Assembly (NCBI RefSeq): GCF_036711975.1
Contig: NW_027248940.1
Location: forward strand, 6,510,001 to 6,574,000
Origin: Onthophagus taurus
Taxonomy: Eukaryota > Arthropoda > Insecta > Coleoptera > Scarabaeidae
Reading direction: 5' to 3'
Length of the DNA stretch: 64,000 bases
Shown here piece after piece: positions 10,554 to 21,288 of the stretch (positions are counted from its first letter, which is position 1; each line of letters opens with the position of its first letter). The translations under genes and the position numbers were made by a program. A model generated the notes under the pieces. That model had not been told where the DNA came from and did not search any database. It saw only the letters and a program-made list of their open reading frames with translations.

Positions 10554-12586
10554 CATACATCGATGAATGAACGAACGGACAGGTACTCGCCCTCCAACGA
10601 TCCAGAAATGGCGTCGGATTGAAGATAAAGTTAGTTGAGTTCCTCCATGCAACGTAGCTCGATGATGTTTGTCGATCAGAAGAATCGTAATTGGCGAATC
10701 TTTTGGAAGGATGATTGGATGCTTCTCATTCCAATCCAAATTTGAAAATCGAAGGCGACCGGTCACTCGTAGAAAACCTTTACCGTCTATGAACGGAGAA
10801 AGTCGGAAAAGAGAACTTGAACGCGGCACTACACGGCCGTCCGTTAGAATTTGAATTTCGTCCGAGAAATGAAGTTGTTGACACTCCGCACCCAGAACAT
10901 TAAAGAGTCGTTCAGTTCATCAGGAGAAAGTATGTCTGAAAACTTTGAATTAGTCTTTAGTTTATGAAAAAATCTCTTACACCAAGCAGTGACTCGCAGA
11001 AGCTTGTTCAACGACGAATATTTCAACTTTAAATCCCATCCTTTTTTCATAGCAGTTGCGGTGTTGGATGTATGAATAGAACGTGCTTCTGGAATTTCTT
11101 TGGCATCCGAATTGGGCCGAAGAGATGGCCATTCTGAGGGTGGTGAGCGAAGCCAAGAGGGTCCATTCCACCATAACGTTTCGGCTTCAAGTTTCGTCAC
11201 TGAAACTCCACGGGAAGACAAATCGGCTGGGTTTTCTTTCGTCGGAACGTAGCGCCAATGAACATGAGAAAGCTCCTGAATTTCTGTTACTGAAACGCGA
11301 ACATCATCAGCTCTTGAAACGCGAAGATACACTACCGCACCAAAGGCACTAGTCGAAGCATCCGCGAACCCGTGCAATTCAATCGAAGAACAATCGCGAG
11401 TAATTCCAAGCCATCTCGGAATGCGAATTATCGGACACGTTTGAAAAGAGTTAGTGTATTCGTTCCATTGAAGAGAAAGGTCATGCGGAAGGATTTCGTC
11501 CCATTCGAGATTTCAAGTCCACAAATTTTGCATAAAAATCTTCGCAGTTACAATGATCGGAGAAAGCCACCCGAGGGGGTCGAATGAACGCGCAATGACT
11601 GATAGAACTTTCCGCTTAGTAAGTTCTCGGAAGTCAAAATCGTCATTATTGAAACAAAATAGAAAGTCATCGGTCGAATTGTTCCAAAGAATACCCAATG
11701 CGCGAGGGGAATTGTCATCTTGAACACGCAACGTTTCTGTATCGGATAGAAGGTCTGAAGGAACATATGCGAGCGCTTTTGAAACATTTGAAATCCACTT
11801 TCGCGCTAGGAAACCGCCCGCCGTTAAAACTCGATTTAATTGAAAGATTAATTCTTGAACTTCATCAATGTCATTAGCACCGGAAATGATATCGTCCACG
11901 TAAGTGTGATTTTCACGCCAGACGATTCGTTGAAACTGCCAATCATCTTGATGAACGTCAATTTGACGATACATTTTCTCTAAGTCACACGCGAACGCGA
12001 CGGGATGGCGTCTCCACCTTAGAAGAACATCAACAAGTTCACTTTGAAGTTTCGGACCAGTATGAAGACAATCGTTTAACGATAATCCAGATGATGTTGT
12101 TTGTGATCCGTTGAACACGACACGAAGCTTAGTAGTCGTACTAGATTCGCGAATCACCCCGTGATGCGGAAGATAGAAGTTGGGTGATTCGACTGGCACT
12201 GTAACGGGACGCATATGATTTAAATCGAGATATTCGCGCATAAATTTGCTATACGCGGTCTTGAAGCTTTCATCCCGTGCGAATCTTAACTCGGAACGAG
12301 AAAAAGTCTTAACAGCGATCATATAAGAATTTCCCAATTCACGCGGAGACTTTCGAAATGGTAAACGAACAATAAAACGTCCAGAGCTGTCACGCGAATG
12401 TGAATTGACGAAATGTTTTTCACAATCAATTTCGTCGGTAGATAAATACGGCTTAGAACTTGATTCTTCTTCTATCGTCCAGAACTTTTGCATTAAATCC
12501 GCGAATTCACGACTATCGAACACTGAAATCCATACGGGTTGAAGTTTGATTGTGATTGATTCGACAGTACGCCGGAAAGAATCCAT
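10554..12586 (-). pseudogene. RT, RNase H and N-terminal integrase region of BEL-A2 pol
   Basis: Read leftwards from about 12586. It has RT with LRVVFNGSQTTSSGLSLNDC and YVDDIISG, a partial RNase H (GFADAST), and the integrase zinc region (HGGTQLTLSSIRRHFWIVGG), ending at the BEL-B insertion. Compared with BEL-A1 it lacks about 48 codons of RT just before YVDD (including the YGLSCAP segment) and about 75 codons of RNase H. It also has a 2-base deletion at about 12520 that separates it from the gag-protease frame. The protein cannot be functional. Confidence 0.85.
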
Positions 12587-14322
12587 CCAAACGCGGTTTG
12601 CTGGGCAATCAAAGAACCTTCACTACTTCGTTTAACACCATTTTGAAGAATTTTAGAATATAAACTCACACCAAGAATCAAATCAATTCTTTTTGATGAT
12701 GAGATATCTGAATCGGCTAACGGTAAATTCAGTAGCTCAATCGGTAACTGAGCAGAATATTTTTGAGGTAAATAAGCGGTTAATTTCGGCAATATTAACG
12801 CTTCTTCGTTGAATGAAAGAAATGGATTGAATTGCGAACTTAATTGAACTGTAACAATTCCGTTTGAAATACTTGTACGTTGCGAACCAATTCCTGAAAT
12901 AGGAATACTTGCTGGTTTTCGCGGAAGTTGAAGCTGTTGTACAAGTGACTCGGTGATGAAAGAAACTTCGGATCCTTGATCAATAAGGGCTCGAACGATG
13001 ACGGAATGTCCACGCGATGATTCAATCCGTACTAAAGCTGTAGCCAACAGTACCGGAGCATGAATGTGGTGCGAATGTAAAAGATGATTCGATACGGTTA
13101 AGTCATTAGCGGTGATGCTCGGCTGTTCTTGTATGGGCGCGAAAACTGTTCCTGACTTTGAAGGTTCAACTGAAGATTGTATTCTAGTTGAAGTTGAGCG
13201 TCGTGGCGCGTCGTGAAGAGACGTATGGTGAGATTTGCGACAAACGCGACATCGTTTAGAAACGCGACATTTGTTGACGGTATGTGAACCAAGACAATTG
13301 TAACATAATCTCCGGGATATCACAAAATCTTGCCGTTCTGCCGGGCTTTTTGAAAAGTAAGCCGGACATGAAGAAATGTAATGCGCTGAGTTGCACATAA
13401 CACAACCATTTACAGGAGAATAAGCATGATGAGCTTTCACACTAGAGACCTTTGAACCCGTTGAAATGGAATATACTTTACGGCTAGATTGAAGATTTTC
13501 GACAGCTTCCAAGGTGTGAATACGGTTCATCAGAAAGTCCTCAAGCTCATCGAACGTTGACGGATCGCGATGATTTCCAATCGATCTCTCCCATTCTTTA
13601 ACGGCGTCTATATCTAATTTTCGTACGATTAAATATACGAGAATATAGTCCCAATGCTGAATCGGACATTTCAATACTTTTAAGGCACCGAAAGCTTCTT
13701 TAGTTTCCCCGACAAGACGTTTAAGTTCGCTAGAAGAATCACTCTTTACGGTACGCGCGGAAAATAAAATCGATAATTGAGTCTCAATTAATAACCGTCG
13801 ATTTTCATACCGGTCAATCAATATTTGCCACGATCTTGAAAAGTTATCACCGGTAACAGAAATGTTTTTTAATAACTGAGCGGGTTCACCGGTCAAACTC
13901 ATTTTTAAATATTGAAGACGTTCGACATCGGTAAGGTCTTCATTGTCATTAACCATCGTAGAAAACAAGTCCTGGAATTGAGCCCAATTGGCGTATTTAC
14001 CGTCGAAGGTTGGAAGATCAATTTTCGGTAAATGACGCGAACGCGATGACGAATGACTGACGTTTGAAACTAGTTTTGTATCAACTTCCGGGGTCGGAGA
14101 CAGCGGAAGAGGCTTTAACAAATCAAGCAATGTCCCCTTAGCATCGAAATAAGCTTCCTCACATTCAGAAAAAATGTCCTCGGTGAAATATATCGTATCC
14201 GAATACTTGTCGCGATACTGAATTAATTGTTTATGAGCATTATTAAACTCATCCCAATAACGAAAATGAAAAATCGAAAAATACTCAAAACGGCTCAAAA
14301 AATCTCGGCCTTCTCTCCGCAC
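12493..14322 (-). pseudogene. gag-protease of BEL-A2 with N-terminal deletion
   Basis: Open for 609 codons from an upstream ATG at 14322. It contains the Gag head, three zinc knuckles (CVMCNSAHYISSC, CYNCLGSHTVNKC, CRVCRKSHH) and protease with ALIDQGSEVSFITES. Compared with BEL-A1 a 177-bp, in-frame deletion between two ATTG repeats removes the normal gag ATG and the first 55 or so codons. The present start therefore lies in what was leader. The frame ends where a 2-base deletion occurs before RT. Confidence 0.85.
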
Positions 14323-14344
14323 TTCCGGTTATATCCGGCTCGAA

Positions 14345-14649
14345 TCTGAGACGCTTATAGAAAGTTACTTAAAAACGCGGGGGTTAGAAAAAAACTGTCA
14401 AAAAGGAAAAATCTTACTGTTCCTGTAGAATAAGTAGAAGTATCTCTTCGAATAGCAAATAAAAGCCGAAGTGCTTCTATCGAACGTGTGTATTAACACG
14501 ATTGAAACCACTTTTTAACGAAAATTACACGGAACGATTTGTTACGCTTTTTGATGTCAACTACAACAACTCGTTAGAACAACTGAATAACAATAACGAA
14601 TAAAATACGGAACGGCCGACTAATATATAAATTATAAAAACTTTGAACA
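14345..14649 (-). repeat. 5' LTR of BEL-A2, end deleted
   Basis: Matches 2480-2784 closely, but the terminal 34 bp of the LTR and the primer-binding site are missing. The leader sequence CCGGATATAACC joins directly to LTR-internal sequence near 14344. The outer end is intact and abuts the accgg duplication. Confidence 0.85.
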
Positions 14650-14654
14650 ACCGG

Positions 14655-14684
14655 TTTTAATCCCGATCCTATATCGCGCGAACA
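14655..14684 (+). repeat. 5' LTR of BEL-C, last 30 bp
   Basis: TTTTAATCCC...ATCGCGCGAACA completes the LTR begun at 2169. The same ending occurs at 21269-21288. Confidence 0.85.
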
Positions 14685-14687
14685 TTT

Positions 14688-14705
14688 TGGTCTTTCGAGC
14701 CGGAT
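14688..14705 (+). promoter_or_regulatory. Primer-binding site of BEL-C (tRNA-Tyr type)
   Basis: TGGTCTTTCGAGCCGGAT differs by one base from the BEL-A and BEL-B site. It lies 3 nt after the LTR end. Confidence 0.7.
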
Positions 14706-15074
14706 CTCTTCAATCCTCTCGATCCCTTTGGAGCTCCTATGCTGGGATTATCGATTAATTTTTATTTTGCATTATTAATAATTTGATTTTTCCGCACGCC
14801 ATTTTTATGGTATTTTTATCCGAGTCGCACAAGTCGAACACATCTGGTCGAGAACTGGTTTCACCTAAAAGAACCGTGTTTTTTGGTTCGAATATTTTGG
14901 GTCTATACTCAAATTTTCTTTTATTCTTCCATTTGGGTTTATACTCTTATACCTTTCTTTAAGTATTTCATTTTTGTTGTTCATTGTATCAAGAAGTTTA
15001 TTGAGTTCTATACCTATTGTCATACATTTTTATATCAAGAAATTATATTTATCGTTTGTTTCTTACCTTTTATA

Positions 15075-16426
15075 ATGAGCGATAAACTCTCGAAAACTAT
15101 CCTAAAACGTAATCTTCCTCACACCCGACTCCTCGAAACCCGCAAACTTGGCAAAACTATCGAAGATGAGGATCAGAGGAGCATTCTTCTGGCAAGAGCC
15201 GAAGAAATTGAAGGCATATATTCCCAATTTCAAACTTTACACAATCAAATCATTGGTTTAATTGAGGAGACTGATTATGAGGATCAGGATAAAGTCCGCA
15301 AAGAGGCTGATACAGCGTACTTTTCTATAAAGGCCTTAATCCGCGCTTGGAAATCATCTTCTGCCCAGTCGTCACCTAAACTGCATGAAATAACATTGCC
15401 TACCTTTTCTGGAAATTACAAGGAATGGCCCACCTATTTCGATTTATTTAATTCATTGATACATGATAATCTAGCGATGACGCCTATAGTCAAATTTCAG
15501 TATCTACTTACTTCGTTAAAAGGCGAAGCGTTTAGCCTTCTGAAAGGTCTTCCAATGACAACTGCAAATTATATTGTCGCATACAATACGTTAAAGGGAA
15601 GGTACCAGAATAAACGATACCTCGCCACCTTATATTTCCACGAAATTATTCATCTGAAATCCTTAAAAGATGAATCAGCTAAAAGTGTGAGACATTTAAC
15701 AGATTTCTTTAACGAAAATGTAGAGGGATTCTGTCAATTAGGATTTCCAGTTGAAGAATGGGATTTCTTATTATTAAATTTACTCCTTCAAAAATTAACT
15801 GACTCTCTCCGAGCTTCTTTTGAAGACGAACATGCTTCCATCGAAATTCCCACATATATACAGTAGACGTCTTTTCTGGAAAAGAAAGCCAAAGCTTTAG
15901 AGGCTGTGTTGTTAAACAACGCTACAGAGAAGCCTTCCTTTGGGCGTTTTAAACCCCAAGCTCGAGAAAAATTAGTTACATTAAAAACGGAAAGCTCCTC
16001 ATCTGGTAATGAAACCCGTCCATGTCCACTATGTTCGGAAACTCATCCTATTTATCGATGTATTACTTTTCAATCGAAGGCAGCATCTGAAAGATTATCA
16101 ATAGTTCAAGAGAACAATTTATGCCGCAATTGTTTGAACAAAAATCATAACACCCACAATTGTGCCTCCACTCATCGATGTAGTATCTGTCGTCAAAAAC
16201 ATCACACTCTCCTCCATTTAAAAGAGCAACCATCTTCTTCGGTGCACGTCGGCACGTCACTTCATAAACAATCTGACGCAACATTAGAAACCGATATCAA
16301 TGTCATTTTACCCATCTCAATGGTTCACATTAAAGATCAATTTGGAAGGTTACATCCCGTCAAAGCACTATCGATTCCGGAAGCATGTCTAATTTCATCT
16401 CGGAACGCTTATCCAAGAAATTGCAT
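15075..16426 (+). pseudogene. gag and start of protease of BEL-C
   Basis: ATG at 15075. Gag head includes LPTFSGNYKEWPTYFDLF and GEAFSLLKGLP (DUF1759-like). An in-frame TAG occurs at 15864-15866. The three zinc knuckles follow (CPLCSETHPIYRC, CRNCLNKNHNTHNC, CSICRQKHH). A one-base loss near 16366 shifts the frame just before the protease motif DSGSMSNFISE, which is readable in the other frame. The SINE interrupts immediately afterwards at 16427, and coding resumes at 16976. Confidence 0.85.
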
Positions 16427-16963
16427 GTATGTATGTAAGCGTGGAGTGCGTAATTTTTACGCTCGCACTTAGGCGCCAGTGGGCCCCTTGTGCATTCTCC
16501 CTTGGAGGCTTGAGGTGGTATGAGAAGGTATCTCGTTAGGTGACGATACCGCTTACTCGTTGCCAATGACGAGTTACCGCCGCCCCAACCCCCCGACCCA
16601 CACTTCATCTCGGCCGCAGCCTGACGGAGCGCACGGCTAGCTCAACGTCCTGGCGGAGGAGCGCACGGCTCACTCAACGACCTGGCGGAGCGCACGACTC
16701 GCTCAACGGCCTGGCGCAGGTCCGATCAGCGTGGGCGTGGGGTCAGAGAGCGCTCACGCGCATTCGTCCCTATAAGGTCAAGCCTCACACACATGCGTGC
16801 TGCTAACGACAACCAGAGATTGACGACTGGTTGCCGGGACCGACGGCTTAACGTCCCCTCCGAAGGACGGGGGGCGACTCAACGTCCTTTCACCGGGGTT
16901 TGAACCCGGGACGTCTGCGTGTTAACCCGAGAGCTAACACGCTGAGCCATCACGCCTCTATTT
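16427..16963 (-). mobile_element. tRNA-derived SINE
   Basis: Flanked by a perfect 12-bp duplication aagaaattgcat (16415-16426 and 16964-16975), which splits the protease of BEL-C. On the minus strand the head (about 16956-16886) reads as a tRNA-like sequence, with an A-box-like TGGCTCAGCGTGTTAGC and a B box GGTTCAAACCC. A GC-rich, non-tRNA body of about 450 bp follows. The tail is CATACATACA rather than poly(A). Long duplications of this kind indicate LINE-mediated insertion. RNA polymerase III would transcribe from the internal boxes. Confidence 0.85.
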
Positions 16964-16975
16964 AAGAAATTGCAT

Positions 16976-19900
16976 CTTCCCCGAAGATCCACATCTCATT
17001 TGGAGATTCAAGGAATAAATTCAATAACGTCACTATGCACAAAAGGGCCAGTCACCTGTTCTGTACAACCAATACATTCATCCATTCCATCATTCAACTT
17101 CCAAGCTATCATTACTCAAAGCATATGTTCCGATCAACCATCACTTTCATCTATCATTTCACGATACTCCCATTTACACCACTTAAACATACCTAAAAAA
17201 GAATTTTCCGGCCTACAATCCGTTGACCTATTATTGGGAGCTGAATTAGTACCCCAAATATTTACTGAAGGCCGTATCATTGGCCATCCTCACGAACCTG
17301 TTGCAATCAATTCAGTCTTTGGTTGGATCACAATGGGGAAATCATTAATTTATGCCTACGCTTCTAATTTTGCCTGCTTATCGACGACCAATGCAGCATT
17401 GGATAAATCAATTCAACGATTTTGGGAGGTCTTCAACGAATCTGAACTAAACCCTGAAGAAGAAAAATGCGAAATTCATTTTAAAAATAATTATAAGCGT
17501 ACCTTGAATGGTCGATTTATGGTTTCATTGCCATTCAAACATAGAAACCCTATTCTGGGAGATTCCTATAATGCTGCTGTAAAACGTTTCATGTCATTGG
17601 AGCATCGTTTGTTAAGAGATCCTATCCTGCAATCAAAGTACATTAAGTTCATGCGAGATTATTTACAATCTGGTCATATGTCAGTCGACTTACCAATCAG
17701 CTGTCCAACAAAAAATCCATATTATATACCACATCATTGTGTGTTTCGCACAGATAATCGTTCTTCGAAGTTGAGAGTGGTTTTCGATGCATCTTCTGTA
17801 ACGTCAAACGGTGTTTCGTTAAATCAAGAGCTCCTGATAGGTCCAAAGCTACAACAAGACATTACAAAAATATTATTGTCATTCAGAAGCTTTAACTACG
17901 TAATCACTTGCGATATAAAGCAGATGTATCGGCATATATCAAAAAATTTTATGGCGTTTTCATCCTGAAGAACCACTTAAGGAATACTATTTAAACACAG
18001 TAACATACGGGGTGGCCTCGTCTCCATTTTTGGCTTTGCGCACTTTGTTGGAATTGGCAAATCTATATCAATCTAAATATCCAAAGGCAGTCGCGATAAT
18101 AGGTAATCATATCTATGTCGACGATATTCTCGCTAGAGCTCAATCAATCACCGAAACCGTCAGTTTACAACAAGAATTAATATCCTTACTTAAAGAAGGA
18201 GCGTTTGAACTAGGGAAGTGGGCGAGTAATTGTAAGCCGATTCTACAAGCCGTATCCAGCGCTGATCTCTCGTTGCCAATTTCGTTGGATTATGATCAGG
18301 ACAACTACATCAAGGTTCTCGGACTGCAATGGAATCCCACTTCCGACGAATTCCACTATTCCTATGCTCCTGGTCCTGATTCTTGTACAAAACGTGCCAT
18401 TTTATCTCAAATCGCCAGGATTTATGATCCCCTTGGATTTTTAACTCCATGCACTCTTCAGGCAAAGAGATTTATGCAGCAGCTTTGGTAATTGAAAAAT
18501 AAATGGGATGAAAAGCCCCCCTCCTCGTTACTAAATCACTGGAAAAAATTTAAATTAGTCTTGGTTCACTTGTCTCGTTGGAACTTACCTCGAAAAATAA
18601 TCACTGAAAACCCAAAAACAATTCAGCTTCACCTCTTCTGTGATGCTTCCCAAGCGGGATTTTGTGCTGTGGCATATTTACGATGTCAGAATGACAACCA
18701 TTTAATTACATCATCTTTTATTTGCGCAAAAGCTCGGGTAGCCCCGCTGAAATCATTATCGATTCCGCGCTTGGAACTGTGTAGTGCCGTCCTATTAGTG
18801 AATCTCCTTCAAAACATAAAGAAGGCAATAGGTCCCATAATCAAATTAGATTCTATAACAGCATGGTCCGACTCCCAAGTCACCTTATCTTGGATTTACG
18901 CTCCACCTTCTCGGTGGAAGACATTTGTTGCCAATCGGGTAACTTACAGACAGAATATATTACCGTCTAATTGTTGGAGATATGTTCCTTCATCAAGCAA
19001 CCTTGCAGATGCCGGTTCCCGTGGGCATTTCCCACATCAACTTATTCAGTGTTCTATCTGGTGGATGGGTCCTTCTTGGCTCATCAACTCTCCAGATAAA
19101 TGGCCTGCTCCTTTTAATCAAAATTCTGAAACACAAGAAACCATTAATGTTAATCAAAGATTTACATCATTAATCATACAGAACTCGAAGTGAATTTTAT
19201 TGATACTCTTCTGAATCATTTTTCCACAATAGTGAAAATCCAAAGAATAGTTGCTTATGTTCAACGTTTCATAGCACACTGTCGAAAGAAAAAACGTTCA
19301 ACTACGTCATTATCACCATTTGATCTTCAGCAAGCATTGAACTCAATTGTTTATCATGTTCAAAAACAAAACTTTGCTCAACTGATCCGTCAAATCCAAA
19401 CAAATAAACTTCCTGAAAACCCTTTTGGAGCTAGCTTTCTAGCTCCTTTCCTAGACAGTGAAGGATTGATAAGGGTAGGCGGTCGGTTGAAAAACACGAT
19501 AATACCATTCGATCATCGTCATCCGGTGTTATTACCAAAAAATAGTCGTTTAAGTGAAATCGTGGTGGAGGACATACACAAACGTTACTTACATCCCGGC
19601 CAGAGAACATTACAAACGTTGGTATCACAACAATTTTGGATCATCAACTCTAGGAGTGTTATATTTCGCGTTCTGTCACGATGTGTGAGATGTTTCCGCT
19701 GCAAGCCCCAATCGTATGCTCCCATGATGGCTGATCTACCGTCGATGAGGGTTTCTCAACTTCGAGCGTTTTCCCAAGTAGCAGTGGATTTTGCAGGTCT
19801 AATTTACACCATCATTAGTCGAACTCGCGGAGCTAGATCGGTGAAATCAGACTTTTGTATTTTTATATGTTTAGCTACTAAGGCTATGCATTTAGAATTA

Positions 19901-20662
19901 GTTTCAGCTCTCACCACGGAAGCTTTCTTAGCAGCCCTGCGACGGTTCACTTCCAGACGAGGCAAGTGTTCATTCCGACCATTTGATCATTTCCGACCAG
20001 GGCACAAACTTTATCGGAGCGTCCAATTATCTACAGAAAATGGCAGAAGCGGCTGGTGCTCAATTGAAGTTGGAATGGAAATTTAACCCACCTGGTGCTC
20101 CACATTTTAACGGTTTCGCAGAAGCAGGGGTTAAATCTGTTAAACATCATTTATTGCGAGTGGTTGGAGATCAGAAACTTACGTTTGAGGAGGTTTACAC
20201 CGTGTTAACACAGATGGAAGCCGTTCTCAATTCCAGGCCCCTTGCAGCATTATCGAACGATCCCAACGATTTACAGTCATTAACCCCTGCACATTTTTTG
20301 TGTTTGGAACCTATAAATTCATCTGTTTTAGATCCCGATTTCACGCAGGTAGTAATCGATTAACTCGGTGGACTCTCCTACAAAAAATGGTTCAACATTT
20401 TTGGGAACGGTGGAAATCGGAATATTTGGTTACCTTACAAAAGAGGTACAAATGGAATTCACCTTCAAAAATTCCTTCATGTGGGGATCTCGTAATAGTG
20501 AAGGATGATAAGAAACCACCGCTTTCTTGGACCCTGGCCAGAATCGAAGAGCTATTTCCCGGGGCTGACGGCATTCCACGAGTAGCAAAAATCAAAACAA
20601 GTACCGGGCAATTCCAACGACCACTGGTGAAACTTTGTCCGTTACCATTGGTGCCAACCTAA
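16976..20662 (+). pseudogene. pol (protease end, RT, RNase H, integrase) of BEL-C
   Basis: Resumes after the SINE duplication. RT: KLRVVFDASSVTSNGVSLN, then a frameshift near 17945; YVDDILARA follows near 18115. A TAA in frame at 18489-18491 precedes RNase H (FCDASQAGF, IPRLELCSA, AWSDSQVTLSW). The frame changes again near 19190. Integrase: zinc region HPGQRTLQTL..QFWI, core AVDFAG, then a shift near 19965, DQGTNFIGA and HFNGFAEAGVKSVK. A last shift falls near 20330 before the DUF5641-like tail (IVKDDKKPPLSWTLARI). At least five lesions make it non-functional. Confidence 0.85.
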
Positions 20663-20801
20663 AATTGAAATCTTAAAATGTTATATTTAACTTATAAAAT
20701 TTATACTTTCCTAATAATAAAAGAGAAACAATATTGTTTCTCTCGGAATTTTGTAAAATTTTATCTATTATTATTATTTTTGTATTTTTTTTTGTGGGGA
20801 G

Positions 20802-21288
20802 TGTTAAGTCAGGAATATAGGCAACCCCCTTTGTACCCCCGATAACTTGTCACTTTAAATATCACGATCGATATTGATCGATCGATCTCTCTTCTCGGCA
20901 GTCCGTCGTGCGATATCGATCTATTCTTCACCTTCCGTTGTGCGATCGACATAAAAGGGTGTAAAAGTGTGTAAAAGAAGGAGAATTAGAGTAAGACAAT
21001 TAAAATTAATTACAATCTTTTATTTCATTATCACTTCTCTTGATTCCTTAATTGATTAAATATTATTTGAATTACGATTCAGCGCCGGTTTTAATCCCTT
21101 TTATGTCGATCGCACAACGGAAGGTCAAGAATAGATCGATATCGCACGACGGACGGCCGAGAAGAGAGATCGATCAATATCGATCGTGATATTTAAAGTG
21201 ACAAGTTATCGGGGGTGCAAAGGGGGTTGCCTATATTCCTGACTTAACACTCCCCACAATGTTCGCGCGATCCTATATCGCGCGAACA
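20802..21288 (+). repeat. 3' LTR of BEL-C with internal inverted duplication
   Basis: Starts TGTTAAGTCAGGAATATAGG and ends ATCGCGCGAACA. At 487 bp it is about 180 bp longer than the 5' LTR (307 bp). The extra block, about 21088-21268, is a reverse-complement copy of 20793-20959, meaning the LTR start plus the adjoining purine tract TTGTGGGGAG. It is joined at CCC microhomology and followed by TGTTCGCGCGAT, the inverse of the LTR end. Confidence 0.85.

Larger units (their letters stand above)
2446..14649 (-). mobile_element. BEL/Pao retrotransposon BEL-A2, inverted copy in the 5' LTR of BEL-C
   Basis: Same family as BEL-A1 but on the minus strand. Target duplication accgg is at 2441-2445 and 14650-14654. 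Its 3' LTR is 2446-2784. Its 5' LTR is 14345-14649, and an adjoining deletion has removed the LTR end and the primer-binding site. Coding runs 14322 down to 10554 and then 4020 down to 3020, split by BEL-B. The span 2785-3019 is the 3' untranslated region with a purine-rich tract (reverse: GGCAAGGCGGGCGGTAA) next to the LTR. Confidence 0.9.
2169..21288 (+). mobile_element. BEL/Pao retrotransposon BEL-C (inside gag of BEL-A1)
   Basis: Bounded by TGTTAA...GCGAACA LTRs, with the 5-bp duplication ctaaa at 2164-2168 and 21289-21293. The 5' LTR is 2169-2445 plus 14655-14684, split by BEL-A2. Leader is 14706-15074, coding 15075-20662, and the 3' LTR 20802-21288. The gag-pol belongs to a different BEL lineage from A and B and is decayed by several stops and frameshifts. 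A SINE sits in its protease region. Confidence 0.9.

Noticed and set aside
16886-16956. Possible tRNA gene on the minus strand
   Set aside because: It has A- and B-box-like motifs but sits at the head of a 537-bp insertion with a 12-bp target duplication, so it is the SINE promoter region, not a functional tRNA.
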